Below, piece after piece: positions 34,017 to 44,326 of a stretch of DNA of 64,000 bases. The DNA lies in the NCBI GenBank assembly GCA_946122785.1, contig CAMGYJ010000002.1, positions 13,280,839-13,344,838 on the forward strand. Reading direction: 5' to 3'. Below the pieces are notes generated by a model. The model had not been told where the DNA came from and did no database searches. It saw only the letters and a program-made list of their open reading frames with translations. The DNA comes from Linum tenue (taxonomy: Eukaryota > Streptophyta > Magnoliopsida > Malpighiales > Linaceae). The first letter of the stretch is position 1. Each line of letters begins with the position of its first letter. Made by a program: the position numbers and the translations under genes.

Positions 34017-34024
34017 TATAAATA
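34017..34024 (+). promoter_or_regulatory. TATA box of laccase gene (TATAAATA)
   Basis: TATAAATA follows a CT-rich stretch (TTTCCCC) and lies 128 bp before the ATG at 34152, leaving room for a leader of about 100 bases. Confidence 0.7.
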
Positions 34025-34151
34025 CATAAACCCATTTCCCAGTCCTCTCCACCACATTCCCCCAAACTTCAATATCTTTCAATTCTCTCTTCACAGACCT
34101 CTGTGTTCTCCCACCAAAAAATAGCTTGTAGACTCAAAGAAAGAAACAACA

Positions 34152-36665
34152 ATGGAGCTTCCCAAACACCCTCATCATTCCTTATTCATTTTCGTGTTTG
34201 GCCTTGTGCTAGTATTCCCGTCTGCATTGTCTTGGAAAGATGCCGTGACCCACGTCCATCAGTTCGTTGTGAGTTCATAATTTTTTAAGACATTCAAATC
34301 TGCGACCTCCAGATTCATGTTTAGTGATAGTCGCTTTATTCGTGTTTGCCACTTTATTAACTTTCATGATTAGTAATGACATGTTATGCGTGTGTGTGTT
34401 TGGGTCGTCTGTAGATTCAAGAAGCGTCAGTGAAGAGGCTGTGCAAGACTCAACATGTGATGACGGTGAACGGGATGTACCCCGGACCAACCTTGGAGAT
34501 CAAGAATGGGGACACCCTCTCCGTCAAAGTCATTAACAAGGGAAAATATAACGTCACCATCCATTGGTATTTTTTATGTTCATTTTCATATGTCCATTCC
34601 CATGTTGATCATAAGAGTGTTTAAACTAATTATGTACTTAAGAAAAAAACTTATGGTGGTTTTTTCTTGGGTAGGCATGGAGTGAGGCAGATGAGGACTG
34701 GGTGGGCAGATGGGCCGGAATTCGTGACCCAGTGCCCGATCCGACCAGGGGGCAGCTATACTTACCGGTTCACGGTTCGTGGCCAAGAAGGGACCCTCTG
34801 GTGGCACGCTCACAGCTCTTGGCTCCGAGCCACCGTTTACGGTGCTCTTCTCATCCAGCCCAGGGAGGGCACCAATTTCCCCTTCGCCAAGCCTGACCGT
34901 CAATCCACTCTCCTTCTCGGTAACCAAACAATTAATTAACCCTATGTCTTTTAACTAATTAACTTTTCTTATCTCAAATTTAATTGATTATTGTGATATA
35001 CATGATGACCAGGGGAATGGTGGAATGCGAACCCGGTCGATGTGGTCAGGGAAGCGACCCGAACCGGTGCGGCTCCAAACATATCAGATGCTTACACCAT
35101 CAATGGCCAGCCGGGAGATCTCTACAACTGTTCTACCCAAGGTTTTTTTTTTTCTTTAATTAAACTAATTAATTACCTGCCGCCTTGGATTAGCATTTCT
35201 AACTACATGTGTTTGCGTGCTTTAGCACTAATCATTCCATTAATAGTCCCTTTCATACTTTCACGCTTTGTCATGCCTTAATCCATTGATCAGTAACTTT
35301 TTTAAAAAGGTCAAATAATGATAGCGGTTAGAACATCAAATCATAACACTTCTTCTTTTACCCCTAAGTAAAATCCAAAAATTGATGATGACCCCATGGG
35401 CGGGGCCCAATCTATGGGCCGTATCCAAGCCCATAGTTCACTTTTCATTGCCTTTTTCCTCTTGCAGACACCGTCGTCGTCCCGATCAGCTCCGGCGAGA
35501 CAAACCTCCTCCGGGTGGTCAACTCCGCCATGAACCAGCCGCTCTTTTTCACCATCGCCAACCACAAATTCACCGTCGTCGGCGCAGATGCCTCCTACGT
35601 CAAACCCTTCACCACCTCTGTCCTAATGCTCGGGCCGGGTCAAACCACCGACGTCCTCATCTCCGGCGACCAACCCGCCGGCCGGTACTACATGGCCGCA
35701 CGTGCCTACCAGAGCGCACAAAACGCACCGTTCGACAACACCACCACCACGGCCATCCTCGAATACAAATCCGCCGCCTGCAGCAGCGGCAATTCATCTT
35801 GCTCCCTAACCAATCCGATCATGCCACGTCTCCCGGCCTTCAACGACACCCCGACCGTCACGGCCTTCAGCACCAGCTTCCGGAGCCGCGAGAGGGCCCT
35901 AGTCCCGGCCCAGATCGACGAGAGCCTGTTCTTCACAGTGGGCCTGGGCCTGAACAACTGCCCGCCCAACTTCAACGCGAGCCAGCAGTGCCAGGGGCCC
36001 AACGGGACGAGATTCACCGCCAGCATGAACAACGTCTCGTTCTCTCTCCCGTCCAATTTCTCCCTCCTCCAGGCCCATATCCAAGGAATCCGCGGCGTCT
36101 TCACCTCCGATTTCCCCGCCGCGCCGCCGCGGGTGTTCGATTACACCGGAAACGTCAGCCGGTCGCTCTGGCAGCCGGCGACGGGGACGAAGCTCTACAG
36201 GTTGAAGTACGGTTCGAGGGTTCAGGTCGTGCTTCAGGATACCAGCATCGTGACGCCGGAGAATCACCCGATTCATCTCCATGGATACGATTTCTACATA
36301 ATTGCGGAAGGGTTTGGGAATTACAATCCCAAGACCGATTCTTCCAAGTTTAATCTCGTTGACCCGCCACTGAGGAACACTGCTGCTGTGCCGGTTGGTG
36401 GGTGGGCGGTTATCCGATTCGTTGCGGATAATCCAGGTAAAAGAATGAAGCAGAAGATCGGAATTTTTTCCCTTGTACAAAGTCGTGATTTTGGGGATTT
36501 TGGGTTTGATTGGCTGAATTGACTTTTGCAGGTGTGTGGCTGATGCACTGTCATCTGGATGTTCATATCACATGGGGGCTGGCCATGGCCTTTTTGGTGG
36601 AGGATGGAGTTGGGAAACTGGAAGCCATTGAGCCACCTCCTGAGGATCTACCAATCTGTTCATGA
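34152..36665 (+). CDS. LAC: Laccase (multicopper p-diphenol:oxygen oxidoreductase), six exons, 581 aa
   Basis: A secreted cell-wall enzyme that oxidises monolignols and other phenols with O2 and so helps lignin polymerisation. Exons: 34152-34268, 34415-34566, 34675-34919, 35013-35141, 35468-36436 and 36532-36665. All introns are GT-AG, and codon phases join cleanly to 581 codons plus TGA. Residues 1-27 form a signal peptide with a hydrophobic core at 11-22. Copper loops are complete: HWHG at 89-92, WWHAH at 132-136, HPIHLHG at 481-487 and HCHLDVH at 543-549, with Leu554 at the axial type-1 position. TVNG-x-x-PGPT at 56-64 and many N-x-S/T sites are as expected for apoplastic laccases. The length is normal. 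The C-terminus ([14 protein letters not shown] plus Ser) and [17 protein letters not shown] resemble the LAC12/LAC5 group, which I judge from memory. The start was chosen as the first ATG after the TATA box that gives the signal peptide. No disruption is seen. Confidence 0.95.
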
Positions 36666-38837
36666 ACTAGTGATTGAAGAACAAGAAGAAGAAGAAGGGA
36701 TGGATTGTTTTTCCACCCATTTGATGATTTGTAGTGTGTATTTGGCCCTGCATTTGGGGAAAATATGTATTTGGGTATTTTTCTTATAGTTTTCAGTCAG
36801 ATTGGTTGTGGCAGAAGAACAATTGTGGGGTTTAGATCAGAATGCAAAAGGAACGCCCTAATTGTAATCAATATAGGGTGGCGCTTTTGCTTTCGGATTT
36901 ATTCGTAGACCCGATTTGTTCCTCAATTAATTGATTATCTCAGTGTATTTTTTTTATACTGTTAGTTCTTTTGTTGTTGTTGAGGTATAATGGATCTAAG
37001 TAAGTCTCTGCTGCAATATCAATCTTTCAATGGCGTGGACAAAGTGTTAAATGGTTACTAAATAGACCATGATCAGCCACGCTCATGTAATTAGTGGGGA
37101 GCCAGAAAATTATCCACGTGGTGTCTTTTTCATATCATAAAATAATTAACTATATAATAAAAAACTCGAACTCTAAATAAAATAAAAAGTCAACAACACA
37201 ATACTCAAAATCCATAAAATTACAAAATAATAATTTGACGAACACCGTTTACACCGAATTGCGAAGATATTTCATATTTTAAATCATTCTAGAACTCATT
37301 TTTTGTCCAAACGAGCACACAAACCTTGTTCAATATATGTCATCAACGTGTCATTCAACCACTAATCATTCTCTGGTTTAGAAGATAATGTTTGATATAT
37401 TTCATTGACGAAAACGATATCTCGACACTTGTAATTGGCCAGATTGGAGACGACGTGGTTTGGACGAGTGCGGCAGTGGAAATCCCATGAGCTATTGGCC
37501 AAAATTGGAGACTAACGGGCTCGGACGAGGCAAAGGATGTCGACTCGTCCTCTCTGCTGTGGATATCAGCGGTAGTGGCAAAGAATAAGAAATAAAATGC
37601 TAGGGTCCTAGAGATTGTGGGACATAAAAGGAGGTTTCAGGAAAGTTCTCTAATATAAATAATAACGAAAACAAATTGCATAGCAAATTTACTTGGCTGA
37701 GATAGCAAGGAAGTCTCCCTATAATCAAATAATCACTAGTTTGAGCCCACACAAATCTCTATACATAGTTATTAACCACAAGATTATTGATAGGATCCGC
37801 TCCACCATCTCACCACATAGCTCCGCCACTGCATGCAACCGACAAATTGAGGGTTCTTGGAATCTTTTCTGCCGTTGTCGACATTGTTTAAGCACTCAAA
37901 ACAATTATATGATGACTGGTTGGACTTTTAAACCAGACCATGGCTTTAGCAGGCTGTGAATCATTGGCCCCTGTTTTGCCGAATCCAGAATATCTACTCT
38001 CTTACTGGACATGTATTAGCAAATACTCCAACAGAGAGTTAAATCCCTCATTTGCCAAAATGCACAATCACTCGCGCGGAGTTTGACACTCTTTGTAGCA
38101 ACGTCAACAGATTATCAACATGTTAGTTTAGTCCTATATTTCTAGGAGAAGCGAGCATAGATTAGGTAATTCGAATTCTTCATATTATCAAAATCTGAAT
38201 TTCCTGGTCGACGATTTGCTCATGTGGACCTTTCGTTGGTTCCTTATTCTCATACTATTGTTGTTTTTCATAATGTGATTGTCTATTGACTTTTGTATAA
38301 CTTTGTTGCTGACGGGTTTATCGTCCATTAAATTTAAGATTAAAATTATTAGTGCTTGCCCCCATTTTCATTGAAAATCTTATATGCAAGGATTTTTAAC
38401 TACAAATATAATAAATGTATCCATAGAATATTCCAAACTTATTTTGAGCATCTACAAATTAGGAACATTGTAAGCAAGAAAACAAACTACACAACCACAA
38501 TCATTTGGCTTGATTTGAAGTCAACTCTATAAACCTTTATTAAAAGATTGTACAAATAGATATGAAATGCCAAATTGTCCATTAAGATCTCCTTCGATAT
38601 GATTAGTAACGATGTGAATAATAGCTCTATTGTTTGGATTCATTGTTTTCACCATAATCATGTTTCCACGCACCAACATGAGAGCTTTTCTTGTCTCCTT
38701 TCCTCTCTTTAGGCGATCCGTTGCCTTTTCCCATCAATCCCCTGTTTCGAACAGAAAAAAACAGGGGCCTTTTTGGCAACTCGACAGAGCCCCTTTCCTC
38801 TCCGAACTGAAAACGATATATCACCAGTTGATGCATG
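36666..38837. other. Laccase 3' flank and AT-rich spacer
   Basis: The first 300 bp are probably the 3' UTR, with T-rich and AATCAATA-type words near 36865-36875 but no canonical AATAAA close by. The rest is AT-rich spacer without recognisable genes. Near 37440-37530 a loose direct repeat (ttggcca ... ttggagac ... ggacgag) occurs twice. Confidence 0.5.
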
Positions 38838-39308
38838 CTAGTTTTTTACCCGGTCCGTTGACCGGAAAATTTCATTTCATCATTTATAGAAATTAATTTA
38901 TCCATATGTTTAAATTTTTTAATCTTTTAACTTTTTTATACTCACACTTCATAAGTAGTATATTATATGTTCATATTAAAATTTCACAATATTTAGCACA
39001 CCCACCTATGATGTTCATAGGTTTCGATTCTCCAATCATAAATGATATTTTAAAGGTTTATCACGTCACATTTAGAATATATACAAAAGTTTGTCAACCA
39101 AGCCACTCAAATTTCTAATATTATAAAACGTATAACAATTCTTGTTTCTCGAGTTAGGACAAACTCTCAAACAATTATTAAGAGTCCAGATTATTGGATA
39201 AAATACTTGATTATTGGATAAAATGTGTTTATCCCAAGTGAAACTTGACACACGCCATACTCTTTACGATCAAATTATCTAATCTTGACTCATTTTTATG
39301 TGAATGTC

Positions 39309-39553
39309 TGTGAGAAACACGGATAATCGAATTAGAAATTAGGGTTGAGAATAGAAGAATTAGGGTTGAGAATTGGGAATTGAGATGAGAATTGAAGAAG
39401 AGATGAGGAATTAGGTTTAGGAATTCTGATATTCTGCTTGATTAATCGAAATAACAAAGACTGTAGTTTAAATAGTTCTCCCTCTCTAATAATGACAAAT
39501 TACCCAAATACCCCCAAAGAGCCACTCGGCCCCCTTACACCGTGTCTCTCACA
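39309..39553 (-). repeat. LTR of chromovirus derivative (3' in element sense)
   Basis: 245-bp repeat with several 'attagggttgagaat' words. A pyrimidine run (ctcccccc, 39554-39561) next to it is the reversed polypurine tract. Confidence 0.95.
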
Positions 39554-41006
39554 CTCCCCCCCTCTTCCAGACCGAGCTTGTCCTCAAGATCGAAGGCCGG
39601 ATAGGTCTGACGGATCATTTCCGTGTCCTCCCAAGTAGCTTCCTCTGGTGCCAAGTGCCTCCACTGAATCAAGCTCTCGGAGACCCGTCGTTTGCCTCGG
39701 AGAGGCCAGCGCACGTCCAACACAGCCTCAGGCTCCAGCTCCAAAGCGCCATTCTCATTCACCGGCGGCTCGGGTGGGGTAGCCTGCGGCACTGCTCCTC
39801 GGTACCTGCGCAGGAGTGAAACGTGAAAGGTCGGGTGAATCCGAGGCGCATCGGGCAGCTGCAACCTGTACGCCACCGCCCCGATCCTCTCCAGCACCTG
39901 GTACGGCCCGAAATATCGAACTGCGAGCTTCTGATAAGCTCGCCTTAGCACCGACGTCTGCCTGTAAGGGTGCAGCCTGAGTAGGACCCAATCGCCCACG
40001 GCAAACTCCTCTTCCGCCTCCCGGAATCCGCCTGCTGCTTCGTCCTGTTGTTGGACGCGGCCAAGTTGGCCTTCAACTGATCTAGTGCCACGTCCCTGTC
40101 CGCCAACCACCTGTCCAACAATGCCTGCATCGCCGGGGCTAGCTGCTGCTGATCGGAGGTCCCCAGTGGCCAACAGAGCACTGCCAGCTCTACATCAGCC
40201 GCCAGCTGCGGGTCACCCCACTCCACCGGCCCAGTCGCCGTGGTCAACCCCCGAAGCTCCCAGTCCTTGTCCCTCCATTTGAACCGCATAACCATCTTCA
40301 CCCAGTCGCTAGTCACCGGTCCTAAGCTCTTCAGCCATGGCATGCCCAGAATGATTTCGAATGCCTGCAATGGTAGGACGTACAAGTCAAGAGTGACCTG
40401 TAGCCCTTGAATCATCACAGTCACGCCTGCCAATTTCCCGGTACACTGCAGCGGCGCCCCATTGGCCACCTTCACCTCGAATGGAACGATGGTCACCTGT
40501 TATGTGGGTAATTGACGTACAAACTCTGCTCCCACGAAGTTGAGAGAGGCCCCGCTGTCCACCAGAGCCACTCCCCATTCCCCGGCGACCTGCGCCCTGA
40601 AACGCAGCGTGGCCGAGCCCGCTGTCACACCTGCGGCCACGGCGGAGATGGCCTCCTGCCCGCCGCCTCCGTCCACCGCCTGCTGGGCTACCGCCGCCGC
40701 CGAGGATCGCCCTTCCTCCCCGAGCAGACGACGCGGACTGGCCCCGCTCGCCGCGCCAGGCGCACTCGCCCTCGCCGCGTCGCGCGCCGTCGTCCCCCTC
40801 TCCGCCGCGGTCGCGGCTGCCTCCTACGCGAACAGCTCCCGCCGCGACGCTGCTGTAGAGCCCGCTGGGACAGCGGTGTTCGGCCCCTCCCCTGCGTCGC
40901 CCCGTTGCCGCCAGTTGGCGGCTACGCGCTCCAGCCGATCGAGAACCGCCAGCAAGCGAGCGTCGAGCGAACACTCCCGGTCCCCATCTGAGATTCCTGT
41001 AGAACT
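39535..41006 (-). pseudogene. Gag N-terminus, protease, integrase C-terminus and chromodomain joined by deletion
   Basis: On the minus strand a gag start (MSSTGISDGDREC, near 41006) is followed by a GC-rich linker. A protease then reads ALVDSGASLNFVG (near 40550) with ILGMPWL downstream (near 40350). Shortly after the pre-RT segment (QALLDRW, near 40110) the sequence passes straight into the integrase C-terminal region (ALDQLKANLAASNNR, then FAVGDWVLLRLHPYRQ and FGPYQVLERIGAVAYRLQLP). It ends in a chromodomain-like block (LIQWRHLAPEEATWED). Between protease and integrase tail the RT, RNase H and integrase core (some 600-700 residues in the intact relative at 44327) are absent. Frame changes occur near 40020 and 40450. 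The deletion join lies at about 40090-40115. It may be mobilised in trans by full-length relatives. Confidence 0.8.
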
Positions 41007-41031
41007 CATATCGACAGGCTCTGATACCAAT

Positions 41032-41276
41032 TGTGAGAAACACGGATAATCGAATTAGAAATTAGGGTTGAGAATAGAAGAATTAGGGTTGAGAATTGGG
41101 AATTGAGATGAGAATTGAAGAAGAGATGAGGAATTAGGTTTAGGAATTCTGATATTCTGCTTGATTAATCGAAATAACAAAGACTGTAGCTTAAATAGTT
41201 CTCCCTCTCTAATACTGACGAATTACCCAAATACCCCCAATGAGCCACTCGGCCCCCTTACACCGTGTCTCTCACA
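41032..41276 (-). repeat. LTR of chromovirus derivative (5' in element sense)
   Basis: 245-bp partner LTR, directly followed by the atgtc target-site copy. Confidence 0.95.
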
Positions 41277-42614
41277 ATGTCATTAAATCTCTGCTGAGAA
41301 TCTTATGTCAAAATTTGTCTATTAAGACACTCAAATTTAGTATCTTATACAATAGAGTAAATACAATTTATTAACCAAATCTTTCAAACTTTAAAATTAT
41401 CAGCCATACCTTTCAAAATACAAAGTATTAGCCAAATGTTAACTCCCACTTAGCATTTTTGTTAGCAAAATTTAATAGTTATACCTTTCAAAAAAAATTA
41501 TTTTAATTAAGAAAGGATTTAAGAAATTATTAAAAATAACAGAAAATAATTAATATTTTGATGCGATACAAAATATTTAATACAAAAGATTTGGTTAAAA
41601 TATTAAAATTTCTGAAAGGTATAGCTATTAAATTTTATTTACTCAATTGGTACCAATTGCTAATTCTTGAAATTTGTAGTAACCTTCAACCCATGGTTGT
41701 TATCAACATGTTGGCTTGTAAGATTCTCAAACCAAGACACTCTTACACACTTTCAAGGGTTCTCGTCTTCACATGATCCTTTAGTGTATAACGTTCCTTA
41801 TTTTTCTTATTTTTCTTATTTTCCTTATTTTTGGTGTTACTTCTGAAACAAAAATGTGCATTATATATCTTAATAATTGATAAATCAAGTCAACAACTAC
41901 AATGCACATAGATATAGGTTCATTAAAAACGTAGTATCATTTAAAGAATTAAATTTTTTTTTACAAAGTTGATATTTAAAAAAAAATTAAAACTCATACA
42001 AACTTTGTGGCATTTCACACGGATGAATTCTTGGATGTATTATAGACACATCAATTGTTAATATCCAAAACGTATATAAAGAGTTTACTTTGTTTTGTAA
42101 CCCTAATTAAAACCTTTGAACACACCTCTTTCAATGGAATACGCATCAAAATTTTGTGGATAGGATAACTCGATCTATATACATATTGTTTACAGTTACA
42201 AACTAACATTTTTGTTTTGACATTTTGATATGGTAAAATCTTTTTTAATTGCCAAAATTTGGTATGGAGTCACATACTCACAACCATGCAACCAAATGAC
42301 TTATTAGAATTGCCTTGTTGATCTCATGCTTAAAAAGATTCTTCATTTTTAACCTACTAGGTCGGTTTAGAGTCTTCTAACTATAAAAGCCTTTAATGTA
42401 GAAGACATTCAACTATTAAACAAAAATTGTCAACCCATGTTTGATTAATGCTAGGTCAGTTGTTGATGAAACATAATGTTTATCATAGATCGTCAACAAA
42501 GATTTCTCTAACACTCACATGTCATATAATACGTGTACATCATCCAGTTTCTATCCAGACCTTTTACTATATAATACTTATTTTATTTTATAGATATATT
42601 AATTAGAAATAAGA

Positions 42615-43094
42615 GAAGGGACGTCAATGGGGCGGGTTTTCCTAAACCATCACCATCCCCATTTTCAAATATCTAAACTCATACCCGCCCCATACCCATA
42701 CGGTGGAAGGTTTTACAAACTCATCTCCATACCCTCGGTTTTCGAATACCCATGGCCATGGGTAATACCCGCCCCATCAGCTACTCACCATAAAAAATAT
42801 GTAAAAAATATGGGTACTACCTGCTCACAATTATGGAATTGATACATAAGTGGATGAAATTACGGTTTGGTTGCCATCAATTACATAAGTGGATGTTATA
42901 TTTTCTGCATATAACATAATATCCTCGGTGGGGCGGGTTTGGGGATGGGGATGGGGATTTCAAAAGCATATCCGCCCCATCTCCATCAAAAAATTTGCGG
43001 GTTTTTCCCATACCCAATCAATGCGGAGATTCCCCGTATTGGCTGGGACGAAGACGGTTGGGTACCTACGACCATGGGTTTGGTTGCCATCTCT
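42615..43094. mobile_element. hAT-like MITE inside Helitron-like copy A
   Basis: The 480-bp segment is flanked by aaataaga (42607-42614 and 43095-43102), an 8-bp duplication typical of hAT. The right end ggttGCCATCTCT and left end acGTCAATGG are decayed inverted repeats of the GATGGCAA type. The interior is full of GGCGGGT/ACCCGCC words. The same insertion, with the same duplication, is in copy B, so it predates the spread of the repeat. Confidence 0.65.
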
Positions 43095-43576
43095 AAATAA
43101 GAGAGTGTTTAATAGCCAACAATATAAAATAACATAGTTCATTTTTGAAAGTAGATTGATTTTCTAACAGTTATTTTCTCTATTTCCATCGTTATATTTT
43201 GTTTAATCGATGAAAATATTATTGTTTATGTGTGTGTTTGATTAAAATTTTTAATAACATATAACTTATTATTTACTTTCAGTAAAAACAGTAGAAAATT
43301 TACTTGATCAAGTTTAATAATATATTTTTTGGTTAACTAAATGTGATATATCACTCTATAAACATTAGTCTTTTTCTACAAACATAGATATAATATGAAA
43401 ATTAAAAAGAATTATTGAATAAAAGAAAACATCATTTAAAGAAGAGAGAGATAACTCCATAAATAACTCATTAACTAATTTTTTTGTTTGTACCAAAATT
43501 GTCCACCTTGGCAACTTGTGAATTCTCCAAGTGCTTATGTGGCAAGAAGTTGTTTTTGAACAACCATAATATATAG

Positions 43577-43601
43577 TAAGATAAGATAAGATAAGATAAG
43601 A
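43577..43601. repeat. (TAAGA)5 microsatellite
   Basis: Five exact TAAGA units start at the very base where homology to copy B ends (43576). They separate the Helitron-like repeat from the Copia insertion site. Confidence 0.9.
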
Positions 43602-43618
43602 TTATTTAGTGCTCTGGC

Positions 43619-43848
43619 TGTTAAAATATAGCTGCCTTTATGTAATTGTACATATATGCCTTAGTTATTAGGGTTTGATTAAAAACCTCTCTCTATATAT
43701 ATATGTATATATATATTGTAATCGTGTATGTGAATATTACGTTGAATAAGATTGGCTTGGAGGGTTACGGCTCTCCCGTGGACTAGTCATGTTGATCAGG
43801 GAAACTACGTTAAACCTTGTGTCCTTGTTCATCGTACTAAGTTTGACA
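43619..43848 (+). repeat. 5' LTR of host Copia
   Basis: 230-bp LTR with a short TA-rich tract at 43693-43717. The primer-binding site follows directly. Confidence 0.93.
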
Positions 43849-44036
43849 TGGTATCAGAGCTTGTCTGATTCAGGGGATTGTTTGCACAGGGTGATTCGTT
43901 TGGTGTGCTGGGCAGCTGCTGGGTTTCGTTTGGTAGCTGGTATCTGTTCTTGTTCGGAGATCAGTTCTTGTTCTAAAACCCTAGGTTCTTCTCAGCAAAG
44001 GTTGATTACTCTGTTGGCTAGTTGCTGCAAGCATGG

Positions 44037-44296
44037 TGTCACCACTAGAAGGATCGGAAGTCTCGGCAATGGAGGAATTAGAGAGATGAGAAGAGAATTT
44101 CAGAGGGGAAACCAGAGAAGAGGAGGAAGGCTCGGGAAGAAGAAGCGAGAGAGAGAGAAGAGAGAGAAGGTAAAGTTTGTTATTAGCTGGAAAAAGTGGT
44201 TACAACGGCTCCCGCGCCCTCTTACTTATACAAATTGGCAAATATCCAGACTAGTCACTCAATTCTTATTCCTATCCAAAACACCCGTCGGTTACA
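44037..44296 (-). repeat. LTR of nested chromovirus (3' in element sense)
   Basis: 260-bp terminal repeat with a GA-rich tract, preceded by the target-site copy catgg. Confidence 0.95.
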
Positions 44297-44326
44297 ACTC
44301 CCCATCTCTTCAGCACAAGCTTGTCC

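Larger units (their letters stand above)
39309..41276 (-). mobile_element. Internally deleted Reina-like chromovirus derivative, complete with LTRs and TSD
   Basis: The LTRs at 39309-39553 and 41032-41276 (245 bp each, TGTGAGAAAC ... TCTCACA) are flanked by atgtc (39304-39308 and 41277-41281). GGCTCTGATACCAA at 41018-41031 is the reversed tRNA-Met primer site. By eye the LTRs differ at 4 of 245 positions. The uninterrupted target sequence survives in copy B of the surrounding repeat (60189-60193, atgtt). Only 1.48 kb of interior remains, and RT, RNase H and the integrase core are gone. The interior is GC-rich, unlike its AT-rich host. Confidence 0.95.
38838..43576 (-). mobile_element. Helitron-like repeat, copy A (2.77 kb without its insertion)
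   Basis: This matches 59715-63174 along its whole length. Without the retroelement at 39309-41276 (plus one TSD) it is about 2766 bp, against 2768 bp for copy B without its hAT insertion. Both copies begin CTAGTTTTTTAC and end ACCATAATATATAG, with unrelated flanks. At the left end a perfect hairpin CCGGTC-CGTT-GACCGG (38850-38865) sits 8 bases from the terminal CTAG; read on the minus strand this is a Helitron-type 3' end. The other end, read as 5', begins CTATATATTATGG rather than the usual TC, and the base outside CTAG here is G, not A, so the Helitron call is provisional. No Rep/helicase coding is seen; it is non-autonomous. Confidence 0.6.

Noticed and set aside
35047..35067. Possible miR408 site (gtcagggaagcg)
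   Set aside because: Only the half that would pair with the 3' part of the miRNA matches; the seed side does not.
35382..36353. 323-codon alternative frame over laccase exon 5
   Set aside because: It is a shadow frame caused by GC-rich third positions of the real laccase exon; it is Arg/Pro/His-rich low complexity.
43849..43860. tRNA gene suggested by TGGTATCAGAGC matches (also at several other places)
   Set aside because: These are retrotransposon primer-binding sites adjacent to LTRs; no cloverleaf sequence surrounds them.
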